From Gnetum montanum (taxonomy: Eukaryota; Streptophyta; Gnetopsida; Gnetales; Gnetaceae), in contig MNCI01010107.1 of assembly GCA_015680685.1 (NCBI GenBank), positions 120,735-184,734 of the forward strand: DNA of 64,000 nt. Reading direction: 5' to 3'. The notes under the pieces were generated by a model. The model ran no database searches. It saw nothing but the letters and a program-made list of their open reading frames with translations, and was not told the origin of the DNA. The stretch's first letter is position 1. Each line of letters opens with the position of its first letter. The position numbers were made by a program, and so were the translations under genes. Shown here piece by piece: positions 23,056-36,449 of the stretch.

Positions 23056-25739
23056 TCTTGCACCTTAGTACATTATGCATGCTTACATAAGGAAATGCTT
23101 CCTAATAGGCTACAAAGGCCCGCAAGGTAATGTCCTTTAGCTTCAAATCCTTTTTTTATTTAAAAAAAATTTTAAAAAATCAAACTACAAGCTTGTTTTG
23201 TAGGCCCATTGAGGATCATATAGGCCCTTGCAAGGCTACATGGGCTCCTACAGGGCCAGGTAGCTCTTAGTAATCATTTCAACTTATAAAAATCATTTTC
23301 TAATTTTGTGACATGTACCATTAGCTTTACTTGCTTCATTGCCCTCCACCACCCACTAATGCATCCTACTTTCATTATCATTTCCATCATTATTGAAATT
23401 ACCACTAGATCTACCACTAATTTGACCATCATTTCTATCAAAAATTGTCATTGAATAGAGGAAGGGACTTAGCAAGCTAATGATAAATTGGATCACCATA
23501 GGTTCATACCTTTTGAACACTAGGAATACTGTAGATTTGTACCTTTCCCAAGCATTCGTGAACACGACAAGTTCATACCTTAAGTGTATGAATGGATGAA
23601 GAAAAAATTAATTTTTTTAAATAAAAATATAATAACATAGAGTTTGTACGTCAAAACGTGACTAATCTTAAACAAATGATTGGTTACATGATGGAAACTA
23701 CACTAAAAACTAGATTATTAAGCACATTTGTTTTGAAATGGTATTAGGCTAGGTGACCTCTCAAGAAGTCTTGAAAATCATGCCCTTATTTTTAGTCATT
23801 AAGCAATCATATATTTTGAATCCAAAACCCTTTTTGGATGAGTAAATAGTCATTTCTAATATATTTTTGCCTTTTGGACATAATCATAAGGTCAAATTAG
23901 GCATAGAAGAACAAAAAAAATTAATGAAACTATGCTCCAATAGCTTTAGGAACTGAAATTAGCATAACTTGTGCATCTGATGGTCATTTTGGATAAATAA
24001 ATAGTCGTTCATAGCATTATTTAGCCTTTTAAATCCAATGGTGATGTTAAATTAGTCATTAGTAATATTTTTTTACCTTCTAAATCCAATGGTAATGACA
24101 AATTGATCATAAAAAGTTGGATAATTAGGCATTTATATTATACCTTAGTAGGCCTATAACTTTACTAATTCTAGATCTAGTAACCATCTTTAATAATGTA
24201 ATTATCATTTCTAATAAGCATAACCTTGGTCTTGGACCATAGGATTAGAAAATTAAGCTATAATTATTCTTATATTCCTAAACTAGGATCTATGGCTTAT
24301 ATAATCAAACCTAGGTTAGTAACCCCTATTTGTAATTAGTTACACTATATGAGGTAGTGTTCCAAGAAGGCTAGAAAGATTATTGAAAGTCTAGTGAATA
24401 AATTCAAATAGTTATCTAAGGAATCAACCAATTAAAGGATTATTTGATAAACCAATAATAGAATAAGAACTTAGACTAACTTAATAAGAATCAAAACATA
24501 TTTGGTAGAGGTCAACCATCATGAAGAATCATAAACTTATCTCATCAAGATGTATTGTATCCATAAAGAAGAAAAAGTTAGGAAAGAATTCAAGAATAAG
24601 TATGAAGATTATAACATACAATGTGCTTGCAAGAATTCTAACCAATAAAATACAATACCCTACATATCCACCTTGGTCTTTGAATTAGCATGAACATTGA
24701 TATCCATGTATCCTCATAGAATTGCAAAGCCTAAATTTTGATGTTCTTTATTTATAAGATGTCTTATCTTGGAAATTTCTCTACCAATTTTAACTTGATC
24801 TAATAAAGTTGTCATATGAATACATCTATGAGCAAAAAGATTCTTATGATGGTTCTTCCTTCAAATTGTATAGATTAGCTTACTATATGAATTAAAACAT
24901 GGATGCTTACATAATCTTTTATAAGAATACATATTCCAATTAATATAAATGTTTGAGTGAGAATTAGAAGAAATGATTTTTAAAATTCTAGAACTTCAAG
25001 CCACGAATAAAAAAAAGAACAATCAAGATTCTAAGAAGCTACATAGTCTAGGCATCGGTATTAAATATGCAACCATCAAGAAAGTATGTATGTATGGTCA
25101 ATAAAAATTTAGTTATTAATCCAAAGTATTTAGGTATTAAAAGTTTCAAGTATCTTACTTGGTTAATTAGATCAAGGAAAGCTTGACGAATAAGCTATTT
25201 CTATCTTGTACTAATTTTGACCTAATACCATTCATTCTTTGCAGAGATTTCAATGTGAAAGAAAGAAGTAGTTCTCATAAATTCTTATAATTTGAATATA
25301 TTAGAGTCTTTGGAATAGGAGCTGATTTAAAGAAGATGTTTTCATCTATTCATCATACCATTCTATTGACTAATGCATATTCTAGATTTTCTTACTTCAA
25401 TTCATCAGTAGATAAGTTGAATTTCCAAATTTGAAAATAAATAATGTTTATGGATTATATTCACTAAGAGCTATAATTTGCTAATTATGCTATATGATTA
25501 CTAAAGATGGAATATTACCTTTTTTTCATCGAGACCTTGGATTATATTTAATTATGGCTATCTAAAAATATTTTTCTTATGGTGAAATTACAACTAGATC
25601 CTTCAATCCCCATAGGGATAAAAAAATTAGAGAGTTTCTTAACCTTTATTTTATTTCTTTATTTATTTTATATTTATAAATATATGTTAGTAAATATTCT
25701 CAATACAAGTTGGTAATAAGAATTTGTCCTACCTTTACT
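23056..25739. other. AT-rich spacer
   Basis: No coding region is supported. At about 23845-24110 a motif recurs three times with variation (ccttttggac, ccttttaaatccaatgg, ccttctaaatccaatgg, each followed by aat or att-rich text), an imperfect local repeat. The rest shows nothing recognisable. Confidence 0.4.
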
Positions 25740-26610
25740 TAGGGAATTATAGACATGAGATGTGCATAGTGTAACTCTAGTTAGGACTTATGATTGGTAG
25801 TTGGTAGATTTTCATTTCACTTTTGGCTATTTCCAAGAGAATTAATGTAAGTTATTCATATAATACAATTTATTTTCCTTAGTTATTTCTCTCACTTATA
25901 CTTCCATTGCAAATGGAATCATTTCAGAACTAGGATTATGTCATTTTGTAATAAGGAGTTGACATTATTATAATAAGATCCTTATTAATAGGACATGTCT
26001 CTTGATGTATCCTTTGAGAATTCGACTTGAGGTATGTATACCACCTAGTATGTTAGAGGATGTGTTAACATGGAGTTGTAGAGCTAATAAAGGTGAGTAA
26101 TAAGTACCATGTGAAGTAGGACATGAATGGGGTTGGCCATCCCTTCTAGCTAAGTCTAGGCTTGAGAGTGATGACAATGTTAAATTACTTCTTAGGAATA
26201 GATGTCAAAGAAAGATCATCCCAAGAAACTCTCAAATCATAATTGAAACATGTTTATTTCTAAATTTCATTATTAATGAAGTTACTTTTCATTTCCTTCT
26301 ACATTTTCCTTATTTTTTTTAGCGTTAGAAACGTTGAATATAACATATATATGATGTTTCCCATGAAATCCAAGAACAAGATGTCACAAAGAATATTTAT
26401 AGATGTAAAGCAATCATTGTAATGTTTATGAAAAGACACAATTATTAGTTAAGAGTTAACTAACCAATGATTAATGCAAGCTATCAATTTAGCATAAATA
26501 TTAAACATCAGCACGATGGTATAAACATAAAACCATACTGATTACTTAATATAGATAGTTTTTAAATATTGAGCTTGATAAAATACATCAAATCCATAAT
26601 ACCATCCCTC
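25740..26610 (+). repeat. Dispersed repeat X, copy 2
   Basis: Its left part matches 7620-8270. Its right part (26385-26600, with 'atttatagatgta', 'ttagttaagagttaactaac' and 'acttaatatagat') matches 45630-45835. It is therefore the most complete of the three copies. Family unknown. Confidence 0.55.
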
Positions 26611-27082
26611 AAGCTTAACATTTGAAAACTCACTTTTCTCAACTATATAATTAATAGATTTATGACTTAAAAGAAAGTAATTAAAATAAATATCACCACT
26701 TAGGCTTTCTACATAATATCATAATAAGAATCAAATATTTAATTCACTACAAATAATTATGAAGAGACTTTGCTCAATTAGAATTCCTTATAAAAAATAG
26801 TTTAATTAAGCATAATTTATCTCTAAAGGAACAATACTATTTTTTGGTAATAAAGCAAAACGAAAAATATATTATAATGATAAAAAGCATTTCCTCCCTT
26901 TGAATAAAATATGTTATAATTTATTTTAGTTTTAAAGTTCTTCTAAAACGATAGAAAGAGTTGCTAGAGATATTAGGGGAAAGGATATTATAACATACAT
27001 AAAGCATAAAAAATTCATGAAAGAAACTAGCTTATCATAGAAAATGGAATTTAAAAACTTTATAATCAAATATAGAGATTTC
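26611..27082. other. AT-rich spacer, nothing seen
   Basis: No gene or repeat boundary is visible. It ends at the composite GAT element; the last five bases before the LTR are atttc. Confidence 0.4.
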
Positions 27083-28013
27083 TAATGAGTAGCGAGTTAC
27101 CCCTACGCTCAACCATAAAAATCACAAGCGTTCATGCACAATCCAGTCGAATTTCATGGATGGGACTAGTTGTGGCATCTAGATCACTATGTCTTGATTG
27201 CAGTTTGCTATCTTCCCACTTGGACTAGTGGTAGCTTTGTCACATATGATTTAGTCTAGAGCGAGGCATATGATTTTTATTAGTTTATATTTTATTGTTC
27301 TATGATTAACAATAGGTTGAAACTCAATTTATAATCAATTCAACTAATCTAATTGTTAATTGATAACCAACTACCCTAACATAAGTATCTAATCCCACTT
27401 CCCATGCACATCTTGAACACATATAATGCTACTGGGTTACTAAATGTTAAGCATTGCTAGGATTACCAAGAGTGATATGCATGCTCAAAGCGATCATACT
27501 TATGTGCTTAATTAATTAACATGCATGAAATGTAAATATTAACTAAGTACATGAAAAGTAAATTGCATGGAAAGTAAATCTAATCTAATTCAAAGTGTTG
27601 CAATGAATAAGAATCAATCTCAATCTTATTGCCGCTCATGGAATATGTCTAAGTACATTTCCAATTGAATAAGACTTTGTACAACTGACTCAAATCCACT
27701 GTATGGGAACTCACTGACTATTTGCTAAGATTATGGAATAAAAATGTAAGAATTTGGCTACTCTATTGTAAAAACTATGAAAAACTAATGCAAAAATATT
27801 GAAACTAATGCCCAAACCATATTCTCAAGTGCTATATTTATAGGCCAGTGTATACCATGTGATATTGGATATCCGACATCACATCTTGGCTCTAACATCA
27901 AATACACGATGTCGAGGCTCCAACATTGGATACTTGATGTCGAAGCCTTGTTATCGGAGCCAACCAAAAAGTTGACTTTTTATCAAATAACTGAGCCAAC
28001 TAATGATTCATCA
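27083..28013 (-). repeat. B2 3' LTR
   Basis: On the minus strand it starts tgatgaatca and ends ctactcatta. It is the same subtype as the solo LTR at 48245-49179 (shared 'agttggct' start and 'tgcctataaatatag'-like TATA region near 27835). Its palindrome array is decayed: one gatattggatatcc remains, while several sites read gatgtc or gacatc. Confidence 0.85.
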
Positions 28014-28027
28014 TACCCCCACAACTA
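28014..28027 (-). other. B2 polypurine tract
   Basis: On the minus strand, 'gttgtgggggta' lies immediately before the B2 3' LTR. It matches the tracts of B1 and C. Confidence 0.75.
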
Positions 28028-30440
28028 AATAAAAACTCATCCTTGAGTTAATAGGATAGGACTGAGCTTTCTTTACAAAATTGGAAAGGTATGAAATTAT
28101 ATGTTGACACCAACTACTAACTTACTCTAAGTGCCACATTATAAAATTTTATTCAAGTGGATGTATACAAAATGATAGAGTGATAAAAAGACTGGACAGA
28201 CTTTGAAGATTACAAAATTTTGCAAAGGTCTTCAAGAATCTACTAAAGATGATTCTTCTTGTTGTTGCTAGCGATGGAAAACTTCCAACCTAGATTATTA
28301 TGTCAATGCTTCTCTAGTTATGCAGATCATTCCTAAAGGATGGACTAAAATTTCTTCTCATCACCCCATGGATCTAGCAAACATGTGATGCTTAAGATGC
28401 TATCTTGTATGTGCTACAATTTGTCCATGGGCATATCCTTCATTGTCCCTCTCTTGGCTTTGTTTTCATGTTTTGGAAAAGACCTTCTTCCTTAGATGTT
28501 TCTTTTAGCATCACCTGTAGTCACCAAAGGATCAACATTAGTTGTGGTAAATTTTCCTTAATAATTAACCCTTTTTGGATCCCTTAGTTTTCTTTTAAGC
28601 ACAAGGTGATTGCAGCATACTATGCCCAAGGCTATGAGGTAACTAAAATCATCAAGCTATTTACATTATTTTAATCAAATACTATTAGTTACCATGATGT
28701 TCAAAAATAGGATGTTGGAAAAATTTCAAAAATTTTCAGGCAAGCATCCCTAGCCCCCATGACTAGTAAGCATAACTCCAAAAGCACATAGATTTTTGAA
28801 TAATTGAAACCAAAGGTCTAATTTAGAAGATGGCCAAGAAATATTAATGGATATGGAAATAGAAAAGTGGGAAAAATTAATGAAATAGATGAGAAGTAGT
28901 CCCAAAGTTATGCATAAATTCAAAGAAACTATCATTGATGTTCTAGAAGATGTAAAGGTTAGTTCAAAGCCATGATCAACAAAAGTTATGCAAGTAGGTC
29001 CTTCCCAAAGCAAGCTCCTATCATAATTCCCTTGCATAACCACTTCTATAGATGTCCATGGGCACCTGCGAAGTTAAATGTAGATCGGGCCTTTGTTCCA
29101 AACAACACACAACTACCATGGTTGAGATGTTATACTATACTATACAAAACCAAAAGGCTCATAATTGCATGCAACAGTTAGGTGAATAATGGGATGAGAA
29201 GGGATTGTAGGGATCGAGATGTAAGGTACTTCACCATATCCACAATATGTTCTTGTGATAAGTGTGATTAAAATGATCAACATACCTATCCATCCAAGTT
29301 CAGACCAAGCCCATACCATGAACAGTGACCTCACATTGATGTGTTCCATCCTGCCAACCACCATGAGTCCACAACCACCTCAAAGAACAATCATCACTCC
29401 AAAAAGAGAAGAAAAGATAACATGTCTTGGTTAGTTAGAGGAATGCCTTTAGGCATGGGTAACATGTCTTTCCAACCCCATAACCAGTGCTTATAGCCCA
29501 TTATTGTGTCTAAGGGGTGTGCTTTGAATTCCCATAATTGTTTTTTTTAATCTTTTCCCTCTTCTTTTTTTTTTTTTTGTGTTTTGTTTTTTTTTCTTTT
29601 TGGGAATCACACCATGCAAAGATAAAGATTCCTTCTTATTGGTCAATGAGGGAGTGATGATACATTCCAAGAGGAGTCATAAACCACATGAAGGAAGTCA
29701 AGAAGAAAATCCAACAAGTCCCCTTGAGGTCTCATCCTTTGTCATTCCCTCTTAGTCATTCCCTCTTTCTTCAAGGTACAATGATCATTCATTGATTTTA
29801 GTTTCATAAATGAAGAACCAAATTATTTCCATGAAAAAGATATTTTATTCAAAGAACTGGATGGATGGATGAGGTGGTCTCACTGCTTTACATAATTACT
29901 TACCCAATCATCTTGATAACATAGCACAAAAAACCTAACACATAGCGTTAACTTCTGCATCATGACTTGGAAATTTTATTAATAAAAACATAAAATACAT
30001 TCATAAAACATAAAGAGAATGACTCAAGAAAAGAGAAAAATATAAAGAAAAATTCCAAAACTGATAAGCAAATTAGTTACTTCCATGCATCCTTGAGATA
30101 GTTTTATATTCTCATTTTCAAGCCACCAGGTGTCTTCTGGTTTAGTGGCTACTACGTAGACTAGGTTTTGCTCACACACTTGCTCTTGAACTTTATGGTG
30201 GACCAGTATAGGGGTTGTGTTAATATTTTGAACTTTCAACCCACAACTGCACTCTTTATCATTATTGATGATGCATGGATTCTTTTATCTCTCCATAATG
30301 ATAGGTTTATCATTTATGTCTTGTGTTGGAGTGGTGATGGCTATTGGCTTTTGCATATGATTAGGAGACATCATTTTTGCAAGGAAGGTTGTTGCATTAG
30401 CTTGGCCTTGTTCTAATTTAGTTGATGTAGTAGGTCCATA
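28028..30440 (-). other. B2 3' non-coding region
   Basis: No pol was found. It contains an internal polypurine-like site (28752-28765), the 'caagtaggtccttcccaaag' block (about 28983-29003), the hairpin at 29516-29613 and the shared block around 29440-29520. These have homologues in the 3' region of element A and in C. Short open frames here (for example 28750-29043 and 29140-29364) are not supported. Confidence 0.6.
29516..29613 (-). promoter_or_regulatory. Conserved RNA hairpin, B2
   Basis: On the minus strand GGTGTG pairs with CACACC and ATTCCCA pairs with TGGGAAT, with TCAAAG bulged. Between the arms is a roughly 65-base A/G-rich loop, seen as the T-rich run on the plus strand. The inner stem is perfect here with C-G pairs where element C has U-A, which supports a selected structure. 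Confidence 0.5.
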
Positions 30441-32520
30441 AGTGTTTTACTTTGATTTATGACCTTTCCTCTAGAAGGGACATTTCCAAGCCTTTGGTTA
30501 AGATCTACTAGTGTTATCATTTACACGTATGTTCGTAGCACAAGTTTCCTTCTCTCGTTGATGTTGTGATGCCAAACCTTCTTGTGTTGTTGGAGGTGAC
30601 ATATGGTGGAGGAAAGTATGAGAATATTGAGGATATGATGTAAGGTGAGAGGTGTGAGATGGTGATCTCGTATAAGATGTTGCAAGATAATGATATTCAG
30701 GAGAGTGGTAGTAGTGATTTGAAGTAGAGGAAGTAAAACTAGTTGGTGAAATAGGGTCTTGAACATAATATCCATGTGGGTTCAGTTGGTAGGAATGATA
30801 GGGATGGTTTGGTGGAAGCCTCCCCCACAACTATGGTTGTTGCCATTTTAGTTGATGCTAGTGTTGAGGTTGGTAATAAGTCCCCCCAAGATAGTATGGT
30901 TGGTTTTGGGGTTGTCTAAAATTACTGTATAGAAGAGGAAATCTCCTAAGCATGTACTTTTATAAAAACTTTAGATTTAATTCCCCTACCCAACTCTTAT
31001 GTAGATGCAACAAGATCGAGCAATGGCCCTTTGAATGGTCATATATGCAAATGTCATATCCATTAGCTTCATCTGCAGTTGAGTCTATAGCCTCACTTTC
31101 TTCAATCATTTTTCCTATTTGCTTATATGTGTTCCTAGCTATTTCTTGGTTCTTTTTCCTCCTTTTTTGTGATCACTTGATTTTCTTTGTGTCACTCTCT
31201 CCACTATGATTTCTATGTAAGTTTTAACTTTCTCATTCATCCCTTCCAATATCTCTCCTAACTTTGCTTCAAGCCCATTGATAAAATTTTGTATTAACAA
31301 GGTTGGTTGTAAAATCATCTCATCGAGAGTTACCTTTTTTCCTTATCATAGATATGAACCCTTTTCTTTTGAAGAGTTGGGTCCCAATAGTTTTCTTCTA
31401 CATTCTCTCATTTTCATAGCTCTCCTTCTTCTTTTGCCACATGCTCAATTAACTCTTGGACTTAATGGGTTCATAGCTCATATAATTGACTTGAAGCATA
31501 CATCCCAAAGGTCTCCCTTGTTTCATTATGAAACTCATCTATGATGTGGAAAAGTTGTTGTTTCTCAGAGAAGCCATGGCTTGGGCATATGTGTAGTAGC
31601 AAATAGTATCTATCCAAGGCCACATCCAAGGGTTCATGACTTTTTTTGCTTTCACTCTTGGATTTGTCTCCTCAGGTTGGACACCCTCACATAGGTTTGG
31701 TATTTTTCATTGAAAAATTCTAGCATTATGTGTCATTGGTGAATGAAACTTGGTTCCAACGATCTATACCAACTTTTCGCTTTGTCAATTACTTTCCTAG
31801 GAAAGAGCTTAAGATTTTTTCAATCATTCTTAATGTTGTACGAGGCACAAGAATCATGGAAGGTTTGTATATGATGTTGTGGATCCCAGTTGTAGCCTCC
31901 CACAAATTTAGGAATATTGTTTATATCAAGCCTAGGTAAGCGACTATCCCTGTAATGCCTGTGAGGTATCTTAACTACGTTTGTGATCTCCATCAAGTTC
32001 TTAGTGGCCAACAAGGATTCATCATCATCATACATGTTGTGATGAAAATTTTTATTTTTTTCGTTTGATTGTGACAATCTTGTCTATGCTCTTTTTGATG
32101 TCTTTTATTTTGCCCTTGGGTCCAAATTCTATCTTTATCTTGACCCCATAGTGAAGCTCTATCTCTATACCTATGTTCATCTTCATCAAAACTAGACATT
32201 GAAGAGGAAGAGGAAGATGAGGAGCTAGAAGAATTACCATGGATTCTATAATTCTTCCCATGGTCCCTTTATTTATCTTATCTATGTTTAGGGGAGGTCC
32301 TAAGCCTTCAAGCCCTCCTTGATCTAGGACTTACTTCATCTCCTCTAGGATTTTTTGCACTAGTTGAATGTAGTCTTTGAGTGTAGTAAGGGTCTAAATG
32401 AGCATTGGAAACCCCTGTTTGAGGTTGTTCACTTCAATTTTCTTCAATATATATCCTATCATTTCTCCTATAAGTGTTCTCACCATATGATGCATTATTG
32501 GTCCTATGTGAAGAAGACAT
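30441..32520 (-). pseudogene. B2 gag, broken
   Basis: The chosen start is 32520 (M-S-S-S-H). It includes a Ser run (about 32190-32235) and a decayed gag core with 'EPLDVALDRYYLLLH' near 31590-31640. A knuckle remnant Y-D-I-C-I-Y-D-H-S-K-G-H-C sits at about 31035-31080, with the first Cys replaced by Tyr. The Pro/Tyr/His-rich tail (30498-30830, 'MWGRLPPN') matches the tail of B1. Many stops and frameshifts are present. It would have supplied particle protein; pol is absent downstream. Confidence 0.8.
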
Positions 32521-32633
32521 GGTTTTGTCTAACAATGTGTGTGACTTAAAATATTAATTTTTTCTAAGAGATAGATCATTAATACCTTTGTAGCAATCAT
32601 GTATAATATAACTAATCTAGATAACTAGCACCA

Positions 32634-32651
32634 TCCCTGACAATGGTGCCA
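32634..32651 (-). other. B2 primer-binding site, tRNA-Asp type
   Basis: The minus strand reads tggcaccattgtcaggga, one base beyond the LTR end. It differs from the tRNA-Asp complement by G-to-A and C-to-T changes only. It shows that the LTR at 32653-33492 acted as a 5' LTR for B2. Confidence 0.8.
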
Positions 32652-32652
32652 A

Positions 32653-33492
32653 TGATGAGTGGCAAGATACCCCAATGCTCAACCATACGAATCATAAGCA
32701 TTTATGCACAATCCAGTCAAATTCCATAGATGGGACTAGTTTTGGCATCTAGATCACTATGCCTTTATCGTAGTTTGTTGTCTTCCCACTAGAACTAGTG
32801 GTAGCTTTGTAACACATGGTTTAGTCCAGAGTGAGGCATATGATTTTTATTATTTTATATTTTATTTTTCTACAATTAATAATAGGTTGAAACTCACTTT
32901 ATAATCAATTCAAATGATCAAATTGTTAATTAATAATCAACTACCCTTACATAAGTATTCAATCCCCCTTCCCATGCACATCCTAAACATCTTGGACTTC
33001 AAGCATGACTACCACTGGGATTACCAGGCGCAGATCCTAGGTACGCCACTAGGATACCAAGTAGTCACACTTAAATGCCCGTAATCAAGTCGTACTCATT
33101 CCGCGTTACTAGGAGATAAGGGTGAGAGAGGAAGTAGTAAATAAAAATTAAATAAACAAAGTGAATGTTGCAATGATGAGGTAATCTCGATCTTTATTAC
33201 CAATCATGTGCACGTCCAAGTACGTCACACTCGAATAAAGAATGTCGTACAATTACATTCACCACACTGCGGGTAGACACGGGAAAAATAATCTATCTCT
33301 GGAGGGATCAAACTACCAAAGCTTTGCTTCTTCTATTCTATTATTATGAACAAGGGAGAGCCACTTCTTATTTATAGACATTGCAACAAAATACGATATC
33401 ATGTACGTGATATCGCAGGGAAGACATGATATCATGTACGTGATATCACGGGGGATGCGATATTGCGATAGACACGATATCACGTCCCATCA
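32653..33492 (-). repeat. Shared chimeric LTR (B2 5' / B1 3')
   Basis: From 32653 to about 32985 it follows the B2 3' LTR subtype (for example 'atgcacaatccagtc', 'gggactagtt.tggcatctag', 'aggttgaaactca'). From about 32990 to 33492 it follows the B1 5' LTR subtype ('cttggacttc', 'gactaccac.gggattacca', 'gtagtcacacttaaatgc'). The switch lies near 32976-32992, in text shared by both subtypes. Six GATATC-like sites lie at 33390-33485, with the TATA box at about 33367-33378. Confidence 0.85.
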
Positions 33493-33506
33493 TACCCCCA
33501 CGACTG
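33493..33506 (-). other. B1 polypurine tract
   Basis: On the minus strand, 'agtcgtgggggta' lies directly before the LTR, in the same place as in B2 and C. Confidence 0.75.
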
Positions 33507-33660
33507 AATAAAAACTCATCCTCAATTTACAAAGAGAACAAGCTCCATTGATTACACAATGGATAGGTATGGAATTATTAACTAGAAAAAGAAATGGACT
33601 ACTGCTGTAGTATGGGAAGACACAACACATAAAAATACTACAACTACAAAAAATGGGAAC

Positions 33661-36449
33661 TCATGTAGTTCCTAGTGGCAGTGGCTCCTCCATGGGTGCT
33701 TTCCCTTTGTCTTGTGCTCCAGGCTTTGATGCTTGATGGCATTGAAGTATGGCCTGGAGCTTCTCCTCTTCGGTCTGAGGATCTTGTTCCATCCATGCGA
33801 GTGTTCCGATGTTTGACGGAGTCGGAACTTCCCACGAAAAGGGTAGTTGCAGGAACATCTAGTTGGCCTTAACGTACCATGCCATGAACACTTGTCGTTC
33901 CTCTTCATAGGCTTTGGCTTTATCTTTGTATTCATGAAGGTCTGTTAGCTATCAATCCAAGTTGGTTGCGATGTCTTTCTATCCCTGGTAGCTTGCTTTT
34001 ACCACCTCGAGTTCAGAATTTGCAACATCTAGTTTTTCAACTAGCTTCTTATGCTCTGTAAATTCTACCTCATATTTGAGATGGGCGGAAGCTACCTACT
34101 GTTCGAGCTCTATTCTTGTGTGCCCTGCTGTTAACATGGCAAGGTTGGCATATCTGAGGTTTGCCAACTCCATGTATTCTGTCAAGTCCTAGATTTGCAG
34201 GTCCCAATTTTTTTAACTTCCTCTTGGTGGATGAAGGCGTAAGTGTCCAATATGGCCCTACAATCAGTGTGTTGAGCACTGATAGTGTTGATTTAAGCCT
34301 TGGCCATATGGATCTCCTTCTCTAGGATTTTTTTATACATCCCCATTTGATCACGAAAATGCTCCTTCAGCTTCTCATGTCGTTTAGCCTCATTCTACCA
34401 CACGCTTATCTCTATTGCTGATTTTTGTCGAATAGTGCGTACCTCCTCCATTGAGAGGGTTTGATTCTCTCTTGCTAAATGTCTTACATCTTGATTGACC
34501 CAAATAAATTGTTCTCATAGTTGTTGAAAGTGTTCATCGAGAACATTCTTTTGTTTCTCTACAGTGGTCAACCGAAGATTGTCTGCAACCAATTGCTTAT
34601 TTTCTTCTTCTAAGGCCTTGAGTACCTTAAGATGCGCATGGGTTTGTGCCTATGATGCAGAGGCATCCCAAACAACCGTCTCCTTTTCTCCTAACACCTT
34701 CTTATTCTCTGATATTAATTTTGTTAGCTGCTCCATTCTAAAATTTTCTAGCTGGTCTGTGGAAACAAATTGTAAAGGATCTCGCTATGCTGCTTGTAAG
34801 GCCACAAGCTGCTCTTGTAATTTCTGCACTTCAGCTTCAGCATGCTTGGCCCTTACTTCAGATATGACCAATTTCCCCTTTGTGGAAATGAGGTTTGATT
34901 GAATTGTTCTGACATCCTGAGGGATGTCAAACAAGGACGTTAGAACTTACCCTGTTTGTAGCAATCGATCTAGCGCATCCTCATGTTCTGCAAGATTCAT
35001 TGAGGTCCCGACAAGAGTTTGAGCATCCCGTGCCTTAGAGAGATCTACCAGTGGCACAACAGGTTCATTAAAGGATTCCTTGATGTGGTCAGTGATCACT
35101 TCAGTAGCTCCCATGACATTCTAGTATTACATGACTATCATAATGGCCCCTTCACCAATCTCTAACTGCACCTGAAAGGATGTCGCGTTACTTGAGATCT
35201 GTTGTGACCATCTACTTTCCCCTCCTCCTGTTTGAATTGATAACTCATCCCTTGTGCGATCTACTAAAACTGTAGGCTGACTGGCATCATTGATGACGCG
35301 GAAGAGGTTTGTGTCATCACGACTTCCCCAACTGATTGTCTCAGCGATGGCCCTAAGATGGCTCATCAACGGTCTGTACTCTTGCGGTGGTGGCAGCTGA
35401 TCCTAACTTGTGCCAGGCCCTACTTCTTATTGTTGGCTAGGACCCATGGCTAGAGGTTGACTGGGTCCTACAAGTTGAGTTGTAGGTGGTCCAGTCATCT
35501 GTTCTTCTTCTTCTTCGGGTTTCAACTCTTCGCCAATGCTCTTTCTTGGAGCTGGCGCCTTTAGTAATTCGACATAATAAGCATTCTGGACTTTTTGGAG
35601 GACATTATTTGTGTATCCCTGAATACCAACCTGTTGGTACAGTTTTCTAATAAGACAGGGGAAGGTAGTACCATCTTCCTTGACTTCTATTCTTCAAATC
35701 GCCTTAGGATCTCCATCAAATATAGATGGGGAAGGTTAGCGTTAACCTTTCCCATCAACACTGCACACCCTCTGGCCGCATACGTGGATATTCCTTTCAA
35801 GCCTTTTGTGGGGAAGAGGTGATAGGTTCCAATTTTGAAATAAACTCTCTTCCATCGTCAATTCTCCAAATGCTTTGTCTCTACCATAAGCCTTCTCTAA
35901 CCAATCCTTTCGCACATCGGGGTTTGAACAGGTGGATAACTGAGTAAGATGGGGCCCTGAGTTCGGAAGGTTTAACACTTATGAAATTGCCTATGTAGAG
36001 AAGTCAACTGTCACACCACAAATATTAACTATGATGCCTTGCTCCCTATTGTGCTAGAATTGGTACGTTTCACCTAAGTACCAGGCACCGCTTTCAGAGA
36101 GGATAGGCCATAAGGGAGACCCTTTGAGGTGATCCCTAATAGCCTTAGGAGTGAACTCTGCAAAAGATTTGAAGTTTAGCTCCACAATCACCACAGCGAA
36201 TGTGGACTTCTCATGGATAGCCTGAACACATTCCAGGGGCAACGTGAGTTGTTTTCTCAGTTCAGGCGTAGTAGCAACTCCCACTTCTACCTACCCGGAC
36301 CGTCTAGTAGGAGGTTCTTCTTAATGGATGCTGAATGATTGCACCTCCTATTCTGTATGTTGTTTGGTAGGGCCTTGTCTTCCACCTTTCTAAGATCATT
36401 TCGTTCCACCTTGAATAGGACCCTCCTGCTGTGCCCATTTTGGGGCCAT
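33661..36449 (-). pseudogene. Extra coding region in B1, unidentified, coiled-coil
   Basis: A degenerate reading frame of about 930 codons lies between the B1 3' region and its 3' LTR, in the element's own orientation. The start taken is 36449 (M-A-P-K-W-A-Q-Q). One frame continues from 36449 to about 35127, interrupted only by scattered stops, and gives a globular part ('ELRKQLTLPLECVQAIHE' and 'FAEFTPKAIRDHLKGSPLWP' at 36054-36260; 'LEKAYGRDKAFGELT' near 35860-35905). From about 35050 to 33870 the product is charged and heptad-like ('AKHAEAEVQKLQEQLVALQ', 'LKALEEENKQLVADNLRL'), a long coiled coil, with a frameshift near a T run at 34208. The end is 33661. I do not recognise a family. The globular-plus-coiled-coil layout recalls extra proteins carried by plant Ty3/gypsy elements, but that is inference. 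Confidence 0.55.

Noticed and set aside
29536-29600. T-rich run as a terminator or poly(A) tail
   Set aside because: It is the loop of the conserved hairpin in antisense and has no tail context.
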